Assembly: GCA_019752635.1 (NCBI GenBank)
Contig: JAIELX010000033.1
Span: forward strand, 62,001 to 126,000
Length of the DNA: 64,000 nucleotides
Source: Candidatus Obscuribacterales bacterium
Lineage (GTDB): Bacteria; Cyanobacteriota; Vampirovibrionia; Obscuribacterales; Obscuribacteraceae
Direction: 5' to 3'
Shown: piece after piece, positions 9,148-17,347 of the stretch
How positions within the stretch are numbered: the stretch's first letter is position 1
How the letters are laid out: each line of letters starts with the position of its first letter
Notes under the pieces: model-generated
Told to the model about the DNA's origin: nothing
Databases searched by the model: none
The model's input: the letters and a program-made list of their open reading frames with translations, nothing else
Made by a program: the position numbers and the translations under genes

Positions 9148-12108
9148 ATGCAAGACAACTGTTTCTCTGACGTGGTTGATTGGGAAACAGACGGCAATGA
9201 TGAACCGGAAGACGACGATGAACTCTACTCTTTAGCGGATGAAGCAATAGCAGAGGCGGAAGCTCGGGACAACGTATGCAACACCAATGCTCAGTCCAAT
9301 GAGTCCGATGAGAAAGAGGCCGCGTTGGAGGACAGTGCGGCGGCTCCGGACGCAATGGGTATCACCGGGGTTCTCGACCGACTGACACAACTGCCCGAGA
9401 AGCTTTCTGTCCAAGTCGAGAAGCAGTCGGTGAAACTATCTGCGGACGATTTCATGAAACTGGTGAAGTTCATTCCCGGTTTCCCGGAAAGCAAAGACAA
9501 CGATTTCTCAAAGGTGAAATCGATTACGCTCGACGGCAACTCTCTCAAGATAGAAGGGAAAGCCACAATCGGCATTCCAAACCCACTGGATGCAAAGTCG
9601 ACATTACCTCTTAAGCTGGAGAACTTTTCAGCCGAACTACAGGTTGATCCCAAAGATCCAACTAAGCTAATTCTCGGCAACATCACGGGCATGAAAATCG
9701 CTCTTCCGGGCATCGACCTGAACTTGCAAGAGATTACATTGTCGGTCAAGTCGGAAAACGGAAAGAAAGTTGTTTACGTTGAAGTATCCAAACACAATGC
9801 GGTGGCACCGCCGAGCCCCCTGCAAGCTCTAGTCGCGGCTCAAGTTACGAAACTGAATGAGACAAAGTTCGGTCAGCTAGCGTTGCCCCTAGACTCGGAA
9901 GCCGCCGTTGAGTCAGTCCAAAAGGTTGTTGAAAAACTTCAAAACTGGACTGCTACAGAAGTCGGCAAGAAAGACACCAAGAGAATGGCCAACGATGTGG
10001 TTATTGCCTTGACAGGAAACGATGTCAGCCGGTTTATTCCCGACGTGCAGGCAATCGATAAGAAGGGCGACCGACTGGAACTTCAATTCAGAGACAAGCC
10101 AGTCAATTTGATTGCCGGCGTGCCGATTGTAGCTGAAAAAACAGTAACAGCTACTGTATCGACGCGCGACAACAAACTTGTTCTGAGCAACATTCAAGGT
10201 GCAAAGTTCGCCTTGCCGGCTGACATTGCGGCAATGACCGGGCGCACTGATACAAATTTGGACATCGAAGAGATCAGCTTGAGTGAACCGGATAAAGACG
10301 GCAATCGCATGGCTTCGGTACGCTTGCGCGGATTCATTGAGTCGGTAAAGATCAATGCGAAAGTCGGTGCAGATATGCGCCCCGTGCCGATTGATGCGGT
10401 CGGAAACATTTCGGTGCGCCTCGAAATGAAGATGGGCGAGAAAGTGAGCGCCGATATTCAATTCAATCCTGATGGTGCAGATGGAAAAGTAAAAGCGCTG
10501 TACAAAACGCTTCTCAACCGCGAACCGGATTACCCCGGCTGCATGTGGGCAGTGGACAAGTTCAACGCGGGAGCACGCTATAAAGACGTTGCCCTGGCGC
10601 TAATCAACAATGACGCAAAGGAATTTAGAAACTCAATTCCAAAGAACAAAGCCGACATCGTTCCATTTCTGTATCAACGCCTTCTTGGCCGCGAGCCCGA
10701 AAGTAAAGACGCGTGGCTCAAAGTGCTGGAGACGGAAGGCGTCGATGCCGTGATTAGAGGCATCTTTGCGTCAGAAGAATTCAAGAAGAAGCATCCTGAT
10801 TATCTTGTAAATGTCAGTATTACCGATGGTGCTGGAGATGTATCAGCATTTCTAGAGAAATTGAACGGTCAGCCCGTGCACCAGTCCGTGAAAGATCTGC
10901 TGAAGGACTCCAAATCCTTATCAGTCAATGCCGATCATTCCATTGTATTCAAATCCGCAGGTCCTCGAACACTGGGCGACCTCCCTATCGAAGCAGAGGG
11001 ACAAATCTCGTTCAAAGTTGAAAGAACCAACGTTGAAGGCGAACTGAGAATCACCAATGCTAGTGGCATCAAAGCAAAGTTACCGGTCCCTGATGATTTG
11101 CTCGCCAAGCTCGGATGTCCCAAAGATGTCCCGTTCAAAGGCGTGCAGATAACTCCTGTTGGTGACAATGGCAATCAAGTAGTTCGAGTAGAGTTCGACC
11201 ACCCGCAAATTCAGTACGCAGGCTTCGTTGTCGACAAGCAAGGGAAAACTGTGGTCGAGAACGGTCGCATATCCGCGCGCATCCATCTAAAACTGGACGA
11301 TAAAGTGGTGGAGTGCATCGTTGAGATGCCGGCAGATCAAAAGCCGGGCGCCTTCACTCACGTTCATCTGAAAGGAGATGCTTCGGCGAAAGTCGCAACA
11401 CTTAAGAGACTGGGAGCTCCTCCTGAGATAGCCGAAGTGGCCGGTGAGGTAAAGGTTGTCTCGGTATCAAACGACACGGTCGGTCTGCACTTCGACAACG
11501 AGATAAACGCCAATATCAATGGCTTGAACATGAAGTTCGACAAGACGGTAGCTATTAAAGTGCTTCCACCCAGGCAAGTGCCCTTAGGTTGGCCGGCAGT
11601 CAATCACGACTACCGCGAAGTAGCTGTATCCGGCATTCAAGTAACCGGCTTCGATTTCCGAGGCAATCAATGGAAGGAAGTTGGTTCAAAGATGCTCAAC
11701 ACTGTGTTATCGCAGCAAAACGATCTGCCAATTAAAGTTAGCGGATTATACTTCGCCTCCGCGCCAAACGTTGCTCAGATAAGAGTGGGCGTGTTCGCCA
11801 GTGAGGGCGGTTTGCAGTCGGCACACTTCACTCTGGAAAGCAAAGAAAACCCGAACTTCGTAGATGGCACAGTGCGCGTGAAAAACCCTTTTCGCGGCAT
11901 CGGCATCATTAGAAACGATGATCAGGTAATCACCGTTCGCTTAAACCAAGACGGCGTTCAAAAACCGGTTGCTACGGCCCGCGATGTCGCTCGTCCAATT
12001 CTAGATGACCCGATCTTGAAATGGACGCCACCGGTCAGAGCAGTCAGAACGGCAGTAGCGGTCGGCGAGTTTCTCGAAGACAACGGATTACTGCCCTGGC
12101 AATGGTAG
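9148..12108 (+). CDS. 986-residue DUF4214-containing repetitive protein
   Basis: A large protein of unknown role. Residues 1-70 are strongly acidic. Much of the rest is strand-rich repeats built on IxLDGNSLKIEGKATIG-like and VRVEFDHPQI-like segments, suggesting beta repeats. Residues ~448-550 carry two DUF4214-type units, LYKTLLNREPDYPGCMW and LYQRLLGREPESKDAW; this domain occurs in secreted or surface proteins. No signal peptide or membrane segment is evident. The frame stays open to a TTG at 9064. I prefer ATG 9148, with GGATGG 6 nt upstream, but the start is not certain. The gene stands alone, followed by a convergent small gene. Confidence 0.72.
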   Translation: MQDNCFSDVVDWETDGNDEPEDDDELYSLADEAIAEAEARDNVCNTNAQSNESDEKEAALEDSAAAPDAMGITGVLDRLTQLPEKLSVQVEKQSVKLSADDFMKLVKFIPGFPESKDNDFSKVKSITLDGNSLKIEGKATIGIPNPLDAKSTLPLKLENFSAELQVDPKDPTKLILGNITGMKIALPGIDLNLQEITLSVKSENGKKVVYVEVSKHNAVAPPSPLQALVAAQVTKLNETKFGQLALPLDSEAAVESVQKVVEKLQNWTATEVGKKDTKRMANDVVIALTGNDVSRFIPDVQAIDKKGDRLELQFRDKPVNLIAGVPIVAEKTVTATVSTRDNKLVLSNIQGAKFALPADIAAMTGRTDTNLDIEEISLSEPDKDGNRMASVRLRGFIESVKINAKVGADMRPVPIDAVGNISVRLEMKMGEKVSADIQFNPDGADGKVKALYKTLLNREPDYPGCMWAVDKFNAGARYKDVALALINNDAKEFRNSIPKNKADIVPFLYQRLLGREPESKDAWLKVLETEGVDAVIRGIFASEEFKKKHPDYLVNVSITDGAGDVSAFLEKLNGQPVHQSVKDLLKDSKSLSVNADHSIVFKSAGPRTLGDLPIEAEGQISFKVERTNVEGELRITNASGIKAKLPVPDDLLAKLGCPKDVPFKGVQITPVGDNGNQVVRVEFDHPQIQYAGFVVDKQGKTVVENGRISARIHLKLDDKVVECIVEMPADQKPGAFTHVHLKGDASAKVATLKRLGAPPEIAEVAGEVKVVSVSNDTVGLHFDNEINANINGLNMKFDKTVAIKVLPPRQVPLGWPAVNHDYREVAVSGIQVTGFDFRGNQWKEVGSKMLNTVLSQQNDLPIKVSGLYFASAPNVAQIRVGVFASEGGLQSAHFTLESKENPNFVDGTVRVKNPFRGIGIIRNDDQVITVRLNQDGVQKPVATARDVARPILDDPILKWTPPVRAVRTAVAVGEFLEDNGLLPWQW

Positions 12109-12184
12109 CGATATGTTATTCTCATGAACGCAACAACTGACTATGCCACTGATTGATCAAGCCTCTTGTGTGTCCCGTCGGTGT

Positions 12185-12409
12185 TCAATTCATGCTCGGG
12201 CAGTTCATGTTGCCGCAGTATAATACTGCCTCGTACCTGCCATTGCGTTCCACCTCTGCAAAGACACGAGTGACTCCACATAGATTGCACCGGTCCGCAG
12301 CGTTGGGATGTTCTCGTGCATAAGGGCAAGAATACGTCAGCACCACATGTCCGGCGATGTACTGAGTAACGCTGTTCAGTTGCGTGTTACACCAATGGCA
12401 ATGCTTCAT
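12185..12409 (-). CDS. small zinc-ribbon-like protein
   Basis: A 74-residue protein with four Cys/His clusters in order: HCHWC near the N terminus, SCPYAREH, RCNLCG, and YCGNMNCP at the C terminus. The spacing suggests one or two zinc-binding knuckles with a short beta-rich middle (TRVFAEVERNGRYEAVLYC). I do not recognise the family. The frame extends to 12433, but GGAG sits 5 nt before ATG 12409 (MKHCHWC), which I take as the start. It lies between the DUF4214 gene (convergent) and the response regulator (same strand, separated by 44 bp); the two could be co-transcribed. Confidence 0.6.
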   Translation of the reverse strand: MKHCHWCNTQLNSVTQYIAGHVVLTYSCPYAREHPNAADRCNLCGVTRVFAEVERNGRYEAVLYCGNMNCPSMN

Positions 12410-12453
12410 AAGTTCTCCGTGACGCATTTTCATGCCGACTCACGACAATGGTA

Positions 12454-12849
12454 CTAACCAATGCCATGATGCTCAAACGACAAACACTGCGGCAGCCATT
12501 GACTCAGGATCATTTTGTAGTCGGCGGGTTTAACAAAATAGTCGTTCATGCCTGCGCGTTGGCAAACAGCAGCGAGCGCGCAGGTCGTTACAGCAATGAT
12601 GGGAACCAATCTTGCCGGGTCTTCCATTTGACGAATCTTGCGTGTGGCTTGCAGTCCGTCAAGCACTGGCATTTCCACATCCATCAGAACAAGATCGTAT
12701 TTGTATTGACGGATCAGTTGAATGGCTTCTTGACCGTTGCAGGCGAAATCAGCGGCGCAGTTAAAATCGTCAAGAGCCAGAAGAACACTCTGCCTTATAA
12801 CAGCGCAGTCATCAGCAACTAAAATTCGCGAAACAGGATTGACGAGCAT
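12454..12849 (-). CDS. receiver-only response regulator (CheY-like)
   Basis: A single receiver domain of 131 residues with no output domain. Key residues are visible: the acidic pair in ILVADDCAVIR, the phospho-acceptor Asp in YDLVLMDVEMPVLDG, the conserved Thr in PIIAVTT, and Lys in DYFVKPAD. It probably relays phosphate by protein-protein contact. GAGGAGG 9 nt upstream sets the start at ATG 12849 rather than 12885. No histidine kinase is adjacent; the PAS kinase at 32.6 kb is the only one in the window, and nothing ties the two together. Confidence 0.9.
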   Translation of the reverse strand: MLVNPVSRILVADDCAVIRQSVLLALDDFNCAADFACNGQEAIQLIRQYKYDLVLMDVEMPVLDGLQATRKIRQMEDPARLVPIIAVTTCALAAVCQRAGMNDYFVKPADYKMILSQWLPQCLSFEHHGIG

Positions 12850-13388
12850 GAACAGATACCTCCTCTCGTTTGCGAATGCCTGCACAGGTTTTGATTCCTG
12901 CTTTCTGCTTCGTTTCGAATGAAGGAGATCGCGATTGTCCGAATAAATCCCAACCGGACATCCAGAATCTTCCCTATTTGATACGATTAACGCAAGTAAC
13001 CACCGACTAATTTTTCATCACGTCTAACTGGAAAGACGAAACCTCACACAAAAGGTTGAATTTGGATCTTTAGATAAGACCCGACAGAATCCATCGGTCC
13101 CGCCCTTCCACGGTACTTGCCCGGCATTGGCGATGCAATTCCAAACAGAAGCTGCAGTTTGCCGACCGTGCTTACCGAACTTCGACAGACTGCAACGAAT
13201 CGTATCCGCTATATGTTCAGACCTGAACATATGAATAAACAACTCATGGCGAAATCTCGAAAAAAACTTCGATGCCGACAACGAAAAGTCACTACATATG
13301 GTGCTCATTGGCGAGACTTCGTTCATCAAACTGACTAATTAAAACTTTTCATTTCGACTATATGTCCGGCAGCGAACAGATGCAAGAA
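12850..13388. other. 539-bp intergenic region with a 22-bp palindrome
   Basis: This region is upstream of the response regulator and downstream of the Crp/Fnr-type gene, both on the minus strand. It has no supported frame. Its main structure is the palindrome at 13211-13232. A weaker inverted pair, CGTCT...AGACG, lies near 13022-13039. Confidence 0.5.
13211..13232. promoter_or_regulatory. perfect 10+2+10 palindrome, possible operator
   Basis: ATATGTTCAG, two bases (AC), then CTGAACATAT: a perfect inverted repeat of dimeric-regulator size. It lies about 360 bp upstream of the response regulator start and about 155 bp downstream of the Crp/Fnr-type gene's stop. It does not match the Crp (TGTGA-N6-TCACA) or Fnr (TTGAT-N4-ATCAA) consensus. 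The binding protein is unknown. Confidence 0.4.
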
Positions 13389-14093
13389 TTACGGAGCTAC
13401 AATCCTGTCGAATTGTTTGCGCATCATGAAGTAACAATCACAGCAGACTTCTTCCAGTCCTGGTCTGTCCAAGATAGTGATCCTGCCGCGCACGTAGCTA
13501 ATCAATTTAGCCTTGGAAAACATTCCCGCGACAAGATTGATACCCGTTCGCGAAACGCCCAGCATTGTCGCAAGAAAATCTTGCGTCATGGGAAACTCAT
13601 CGCTATCACAGCGGTCACGTGTCAGGAGCAACCAACGAGCGCAACGCTCTTCAACCGTGTGTGTTCTATTGCAGCCAGTATTGATGGCTACTTGCTCAAA
13701 CAGTGCCATAGCATAGCGTTGAGACAAGAAACCCAATTCGCCGTGCTGGCTGACAAGCTCCTGAAAGGACTCTCTGGGTAACCGCCACGCAGTCCCTGGC
13801 ACCTGACAGAATGCAACTGCTCCGACTGATGGAACACCAAGGGCAACTGACACACCAACCATGCCCTCTCTACCGATTGTAGCGATTTCGACGAGACTAC
13901 CATCACTCATCGGCGTCAAGAGACACATGACTCCGCTCTCTGGAAAATCGACGAACTCGATGGGCTTGTTGGGTTCAAACAGGCCCTCACGCATATCAAT
14001 GTGAACGAATTCAGCGGCGCCAAGGATTGCTTGCACCACCGGTGCAGGCAGCCGATTTAACAGCAAGTTACGGTTAGTGTAGTCGTCGGACAT
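13389..14093 (-). CDS. Crp/Fnr family transcriptional regulator
   Basis: A 234-residue DNA-binding regulator. The N-terminal cyclic-nucleotide-binding-like beta-barrel spans about residues 20-120 (IGREGMVGVSVALG in the middle). A dimerisation helix follows (QRYAMALFEQVAINTGC), then a winged helix-turn-helix, TQDFLATMLGVSRTGINLVAGMF, near residues 170-195. There is no Cys set for an Fe-S cluster of the Fnr kind. The barrel lacks the R-S pair typical of cAMP binding, so the ligand is unknown. I find no clear ribosome-binding site before ATG 14093. Confidence 0.9.
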   Translation of the reverse strand: MSDDYTNRNLLLNRLPAPVVQAILGAAEFVHIDMREGLFEPNKPIEFVDFPESGVMCLLTPMSDGSLVEIATIGREGMVGVSVALGVPSVGAVAFCQVPGTAWRLPRESFQELVSQHGELGFLSQRYAMALFEQVAINTGCNRTHTVEERCARWLLLTRDRCDSDEFPMTQDFLATMLGVSRTGINLVAGMFSKAKLISYVRGRITILDRPGLEEVCCDCYFMMRKQFDRIVAP

Positions 14094-14585
14094 ATTTTAG
14101 AAAGAAGCCGGTATCTAACGGCGTTGAGGGAGATTAGCAGAGCTTTTTAGCGCTTGTTGTCTGATTTGATCCTGCATTCGCTAGATTATAGCAATAGCTT
14201 CTCGAACAACCTGTGCACTTTAGGCTCACAATACGGTTCTGAGTTTCTGCGAGTTCTCAAGTCCGGTTTTGTCCAGCTAAACCACGCACGACACACTTCC
14301 GTACGCCCATCAACTCACGGTCGGTGTCATTTCGAAAAGAAAAGGTTTCTCAAGTTGCGAAACAGCGATAGCCATTAGTAGCCGTCGTCCCCGGGATCGA
14401 AGTCGGAACTAGTGCTGCAATCCGAGTGGTTACTCTGGATGTGGGATTGTGGACCTGCAACATTACCGGTTCGAATTGAGTCATAGTGTGATTGACACGC
14501 TTTTACTTTCGAGGGTTTTCTACGGGCGTTGCCAGGCTAAGTCGGATTATCCGGCGGCAAATCCTTTCGAACCGAAGGCTTTGCT
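14094..14585. other. divergent intergenic region before an XRE-type gene
   Basis: This 492-bp region lies between the Crp/Fnr-type gene (minus) and the XRE regulator (plus). It contains a consensus -35 hexamer TTGACA (14492-14497) about 90 bp before the XRE start, without a good -10 at 17 bp. The small frames inside lack ribosome-binding sites and family features. Confidence 0.4.
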
Positions 14586-14846
14586 ATGCAGAAGTCCAAA
14601 CAACACCGAAAGAACGCCCTCAAAGCCCTAGGCGAAGCCGTTCGTAATCGACGACTCGAACTTTCACTGTCACAAGAAGGTCTAGGGCAAACAGCTGATT
14701 TGCATAGAACGTACATCACCGACATCGAAGGCGGCTTGCGAAATCTCTCATTCCTCACACTCCTGCGGCTCGCAAAGGGCCTAAACTGCTTGCCTTCGGA
14801 ACTTATCGCCGAGGCAGAGAACCTGAGCGGATTTCATAAGATATAA
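14586..14846 (+). CDS. XRE-family helix-turn-helix regulator
   Basis: An 86-residue single-domain DNA-binding protein of the Cro/C1 type. The HTH runs from about residue 14 to 70: LGEAVRNRRLELSLSQEGLG (helices 1-2), HRTYITDIEGGLRN (recognition region; the usual 'S' of xxYISxIE is replaced by T), then LTLLRLAKGLNCLPSELI. This resembles short controller proteins and stand-alone repressors. No restriction-modification or toxin gene is adjacent, so its target is unknown. Confidence 0.9.
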   Translation: MQKSKQHRKNALKALGEAVRNRRLELSLSQEGLGQTADLHRTYITDIEGGLRNLSFLTLLRLAKGLNCLPSELIAEAENLSGFHKI

Positions 14847-15098
14847 CACGGACAAAAGCGCAGTACAGTTTGCTGGTTTCAATATTCTCATTGCACGCCT
14901 GCCCGGCACACGTGGATATTGCCGTAGCCCACGCGACCGAACATGCGTACTATCAGTCGTTGATCAGAGCTCTGCAGAAAGATCTCTGTTGCCTATAAAT
15001 CCGTCACTTCGACATTGTTCTGAGTTAGCTTGCTTTTACCGAGCGAGTTTGCCAAACTGAGCCACTAAAGCCGCTACAGCGTCGAGACACTCCTTAGA

Positions 15099-16184
15099 AT
15101 GACTGACAACAAATCGCCATCTGAATCCTTCTCAGTTCGTACCGCAGCCGATGCTTACTTCATTTTTCACAAAGCTGCCACCACTATCGCCTACGTGTGC
15201 ATGATAGCTTTGACGATCCGATTTTTTCGAGGCAAGCTTGATTTGCCTTTCTCCGCTGCTTGCGTTGTTGTCAGCGGAGCGTGGTGCGTAATTGCCCGGG
15301 TGAAGATGGCGCAATTTCTGCAGTCTTACTTCGATGTTTTTTCGCGAGTGGAACTAATCGTCCCGACAGGTCTCGGAATTTTACTCTCGGTAGCGGCGCT
15401 ATTAGGTCGTCACGCTGTCTGGCCGGTTCATGCGTTAGCGGTCTTCGAGCTGCTCTGCTGGATCGGAATATTAGTGCACTATATCAAGAACAAGAAAAAG
15501 TTCGAAAAGCAGGGATACGGACCTGTACCAGTCGGCTGCTGGGTAAGTCCACCTGTCGATCAGATGAGCGCCGGCGATCTCATTTTGACCAACGGAGCCG
15601 TAGCTCGGCGTTTGCACGAAAGCGTGGGACACACAGCCACCGTCATCTGCAAAGAAGACGGTCTCTACGCCATCAGCTCGCATATGGACAGAGGCTGCAC
15701 GCTGGAACCGATTGCAGACGTCGTTGGTGAGGTGATTGGCCATTACATTGTATTGAAACTCACTCAACAGCTGAATGAGGAACAAACAAAGGCGCTGCTC
15801 ACCAATGCATGTGAAATGGTGCAGGAGAACAAGGCATGGGTGGAGGCGCGCAATCAAGCCTGGCAGCGTTGGGTTGAATCACTGCAGCTGAGCGACAGAT
15901 GGAAAGAGAAACTGCGAAAAGCCTACCGTTGCACTGGCTATGACTGGTTCGGAGTGCTCATGGGACGCATCGCCAAACACAACTGGACCTGCATTGGAGC
16001 TTCAGTTGAAGTCTATCGACGAACAGGAATTCACACAAATCCGTATGGAACTGGCTTACTAGGATTCGGTACTACATTGTTTGATCCAATAATGCCCGTG
16101 CGATTCTTGAATGATCCGGCACTACGCCTGCTTATGAAAAATAGCGAGAAACCCGAGCAGATTCAGTTGTTCAACGCTGATTAA
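15099..16184 (+). CDS. membrane protein with a permuted papain-fold (YiiX-like) domain
   Basis: A 361-residue protein. The N-terminal ~140 residues hold about four membrane spans (for example IAYVCMIALTIRFF, AACVVVSGAWCVIA, LIVPTGLGILLSVAALL, ALAVFELLCWIGILVHYI). The soluble C-terminal part starts with SAGDLILTNG and VGHTATVI, and later has YDWFGVLMG and WTCIGASVEVYR. That order (His first, Cys later) matches the circularly permuted NlpC/P60/YiiX superfamily of amidases and peptidases. Catalytic His and Cys are therefore inferred, not proven. It meets the next gene tail to tail, with 2 bp between stops. Confidence 0.6.
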   Translation: MTDNKSPSESFSVRTAADAYFIFHKAATTIAYVCMIALTIRFFRGKLDLPFSAACVVVSGAWCVIARVKMAQFLQSYFDVFSRVELIVPTGLGILLSVAALLGRHAVWPVHALAVFELLCWIGILVHYIKNKKKFEKQGYGPVPVGCWVSPPVDQMSAGDLILTNGAVARRLHESVGHTATVICKEDGLYAISSHMDRGCTLEPIADVVGEVIGHYIVLKLTQQLNEEQTKALLTNACEMVQENKAWVEARNQAWQRWVESLQLSDRWKEKLRKAYRCTGYDWFGVLMGRIAKHNWTCIGASVEVYRRTGIHTNPYGTGLLGFGTTLFDPIMPVRFLNDPALRLLMKNSEKPEQIQLFNAD

Positions 16185-16186
16185 GG

Positions 16187-17215
16187 CTACCATCTGTAGC
16201 CGAATGGAGAGTAGCCATAACCGTAGTAGGGTCCCCATCCGCCGTAAAAACCGGGATAGCCGTAACCATACGGGCCATACATGGCAGAAGTCGCGGCCAT
16301 TGAGCCTAGCGTCGCACCGGCAACAGTTCCCACCCCCTCAAGAATTTGTCCTAACTTCTTCATCAGAGGGTGACCGTTTGAGTCTTTTTTCTCGTGTGTC
16401 AGTTGTTGATTGTTACTGTTGGTGCTCGTTGTCGAATATGAATACGTTGATGGGGTCGCATAAGTAGAGTACGTCGACGGTGTTGCATAGGAATAGCTTT
16501 GATTTGACTGCGCCGCTTGCAAGTAGGGGTTCTGATTATGAACGCCCTGATACTGTATCTTCGGCTGCAACGCCACGAGCAAATTGTGTATTCTGACGGG
16601 CAGAGGAGTCAGACTTTGTTCACTTCCCTTCGGCAATACACTTTTTTCGAGCCTCGCAACTCTGGTCATTAACGTATCGCGTGGATACGTTTTGCCAAAG
16701 ACTTCCGTTTCCATATTTGCTGCGACTTCCAACAACGATGTCGGTTGGTCAGCAGTTGCAATCGCGGCACCGGTTGTATTGTAGCTGTATCCATCTGCGC
16801 CACCGGAATCTGCCACTGGAGACGTTGGAGCAATAGCGACTTCGCGCATTAGATTGGCGACTCGCTCATCCACCGCTCCAGAACGCCGAGAACCGAATAC
16901 AACACGTTCCAGTCTATCGAGTCGGCGTTGAACGTCTTCTTCAGGATAATCCTTCGCAAACAGCCTATACTCCAGCGTCGTTAAGTCGCTTAGAAGCGAG
17001 GCTCCGTCCTGATGAGATGAATCGGCCGCTGCCTCATAGGAAGGAGCTAATGGCGGCGTCGCACTGCTATTAGTGGCATCATTCTGAGAAATGTTAATCT
17101 CATCGTTCGCAGCTTCGACAGGCGAAGCAACCACGACGATCGAAACGAGCGCAGACAATAAAAGCGGTCCGCGATGACTGCGCATGTATCGATTCTGCCA
17201 CTGCTCCATTCTCAT
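16187..17215 (-). CDS. secreted protein with a repeated 'fGKxYP...RLxRLE' motif
   Basis: A 342-residue exported protein. The signal peptide (GPLLLSALVSIVVVASPVEA) ends near residue 35. Two copies of a ~28-residue helical motif follow: LEYRLFAKDYPEEDVQRRL-DRLE and METEVFGKTYPRDTLMTRV-ARLE. A Ser/Tyr/Thr low-complexity linker (YATPSTY repeats) precedes a Gly/Tyr-rich C terminus (GYGYPGFYGGWG). I infer a helical, possibly protein- or wall-binding repeat unit. GAGGAG 10 nt before ATG 17215 fixes the start. It is divergent from the TPR-metallopeptidase gene. Confidence 0.65.
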   Translation of the reverse strand: MRMEQWQNRYMRSHRGPLLLSALVSIVVVASPVEAANDEINISQNDATNSSATPPLAPSYEAAADSSHQDGASLLSDLTTLEYRLFAKDYPEEDVQRRLDRLERVVFGSRRSGAVDERVANLMREVAIAPTSPVADSGGADGYSYNTTGAAIATADQPTSLLEVAANMETEVFGKTYPRDTLMTRVARLEKSVLPKGSEQSLTPLPVRIHNLLVALQPKIQYQGVHNQNPYLQAAQSNQSYSYATPSTYSTYATPSTYSYSTTSTNSNNQQLTHEKKDSNGHPLMKKLGQILEGVGTVAGATLGSMAATSAMYGPYGYGYPGFYGGWGPYYGYGYSPFGYRW

Positions 17216-17302
17216 GCTCGTTTTGCTCCTCAGAGTTAACACGTTGGAATCGGACCTAACGGACGCCTGCATCGATTGTACCCGGCGCGCGTTTTTTTGC
17301 TC

Positions 17303-17308
17303 TATAAT
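17303..17308 (+). promoter_or_regulatory. consensus -10 element
   Basis: A perfect TATAAT lies 40 bp before the TPR-metallopeptidase start, in the 132-bp divergent gap. No good -35 is found at 16-18 bp, so it would be an activator-dependent or weak promoter if used. Confidence 0.35.
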
Positions 17309-17347
17309 TGTCGCAATCTTGCCACATGTCTGCGCCTCCAGGAAAGA

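Noticed and set aside
8875-9153. Minus-strand 92-residue frame between usp and the DUF4214 gene
   Set aside because: It runs through the hairpin and overlaps a similar frame on the other strand, with no family features.
14586-14846. XRE protein as a restriction-modification controller or antitoxin
   Set aside because: No methyltransferase, endonuclease or toxin-like frame lies within several kilobases.
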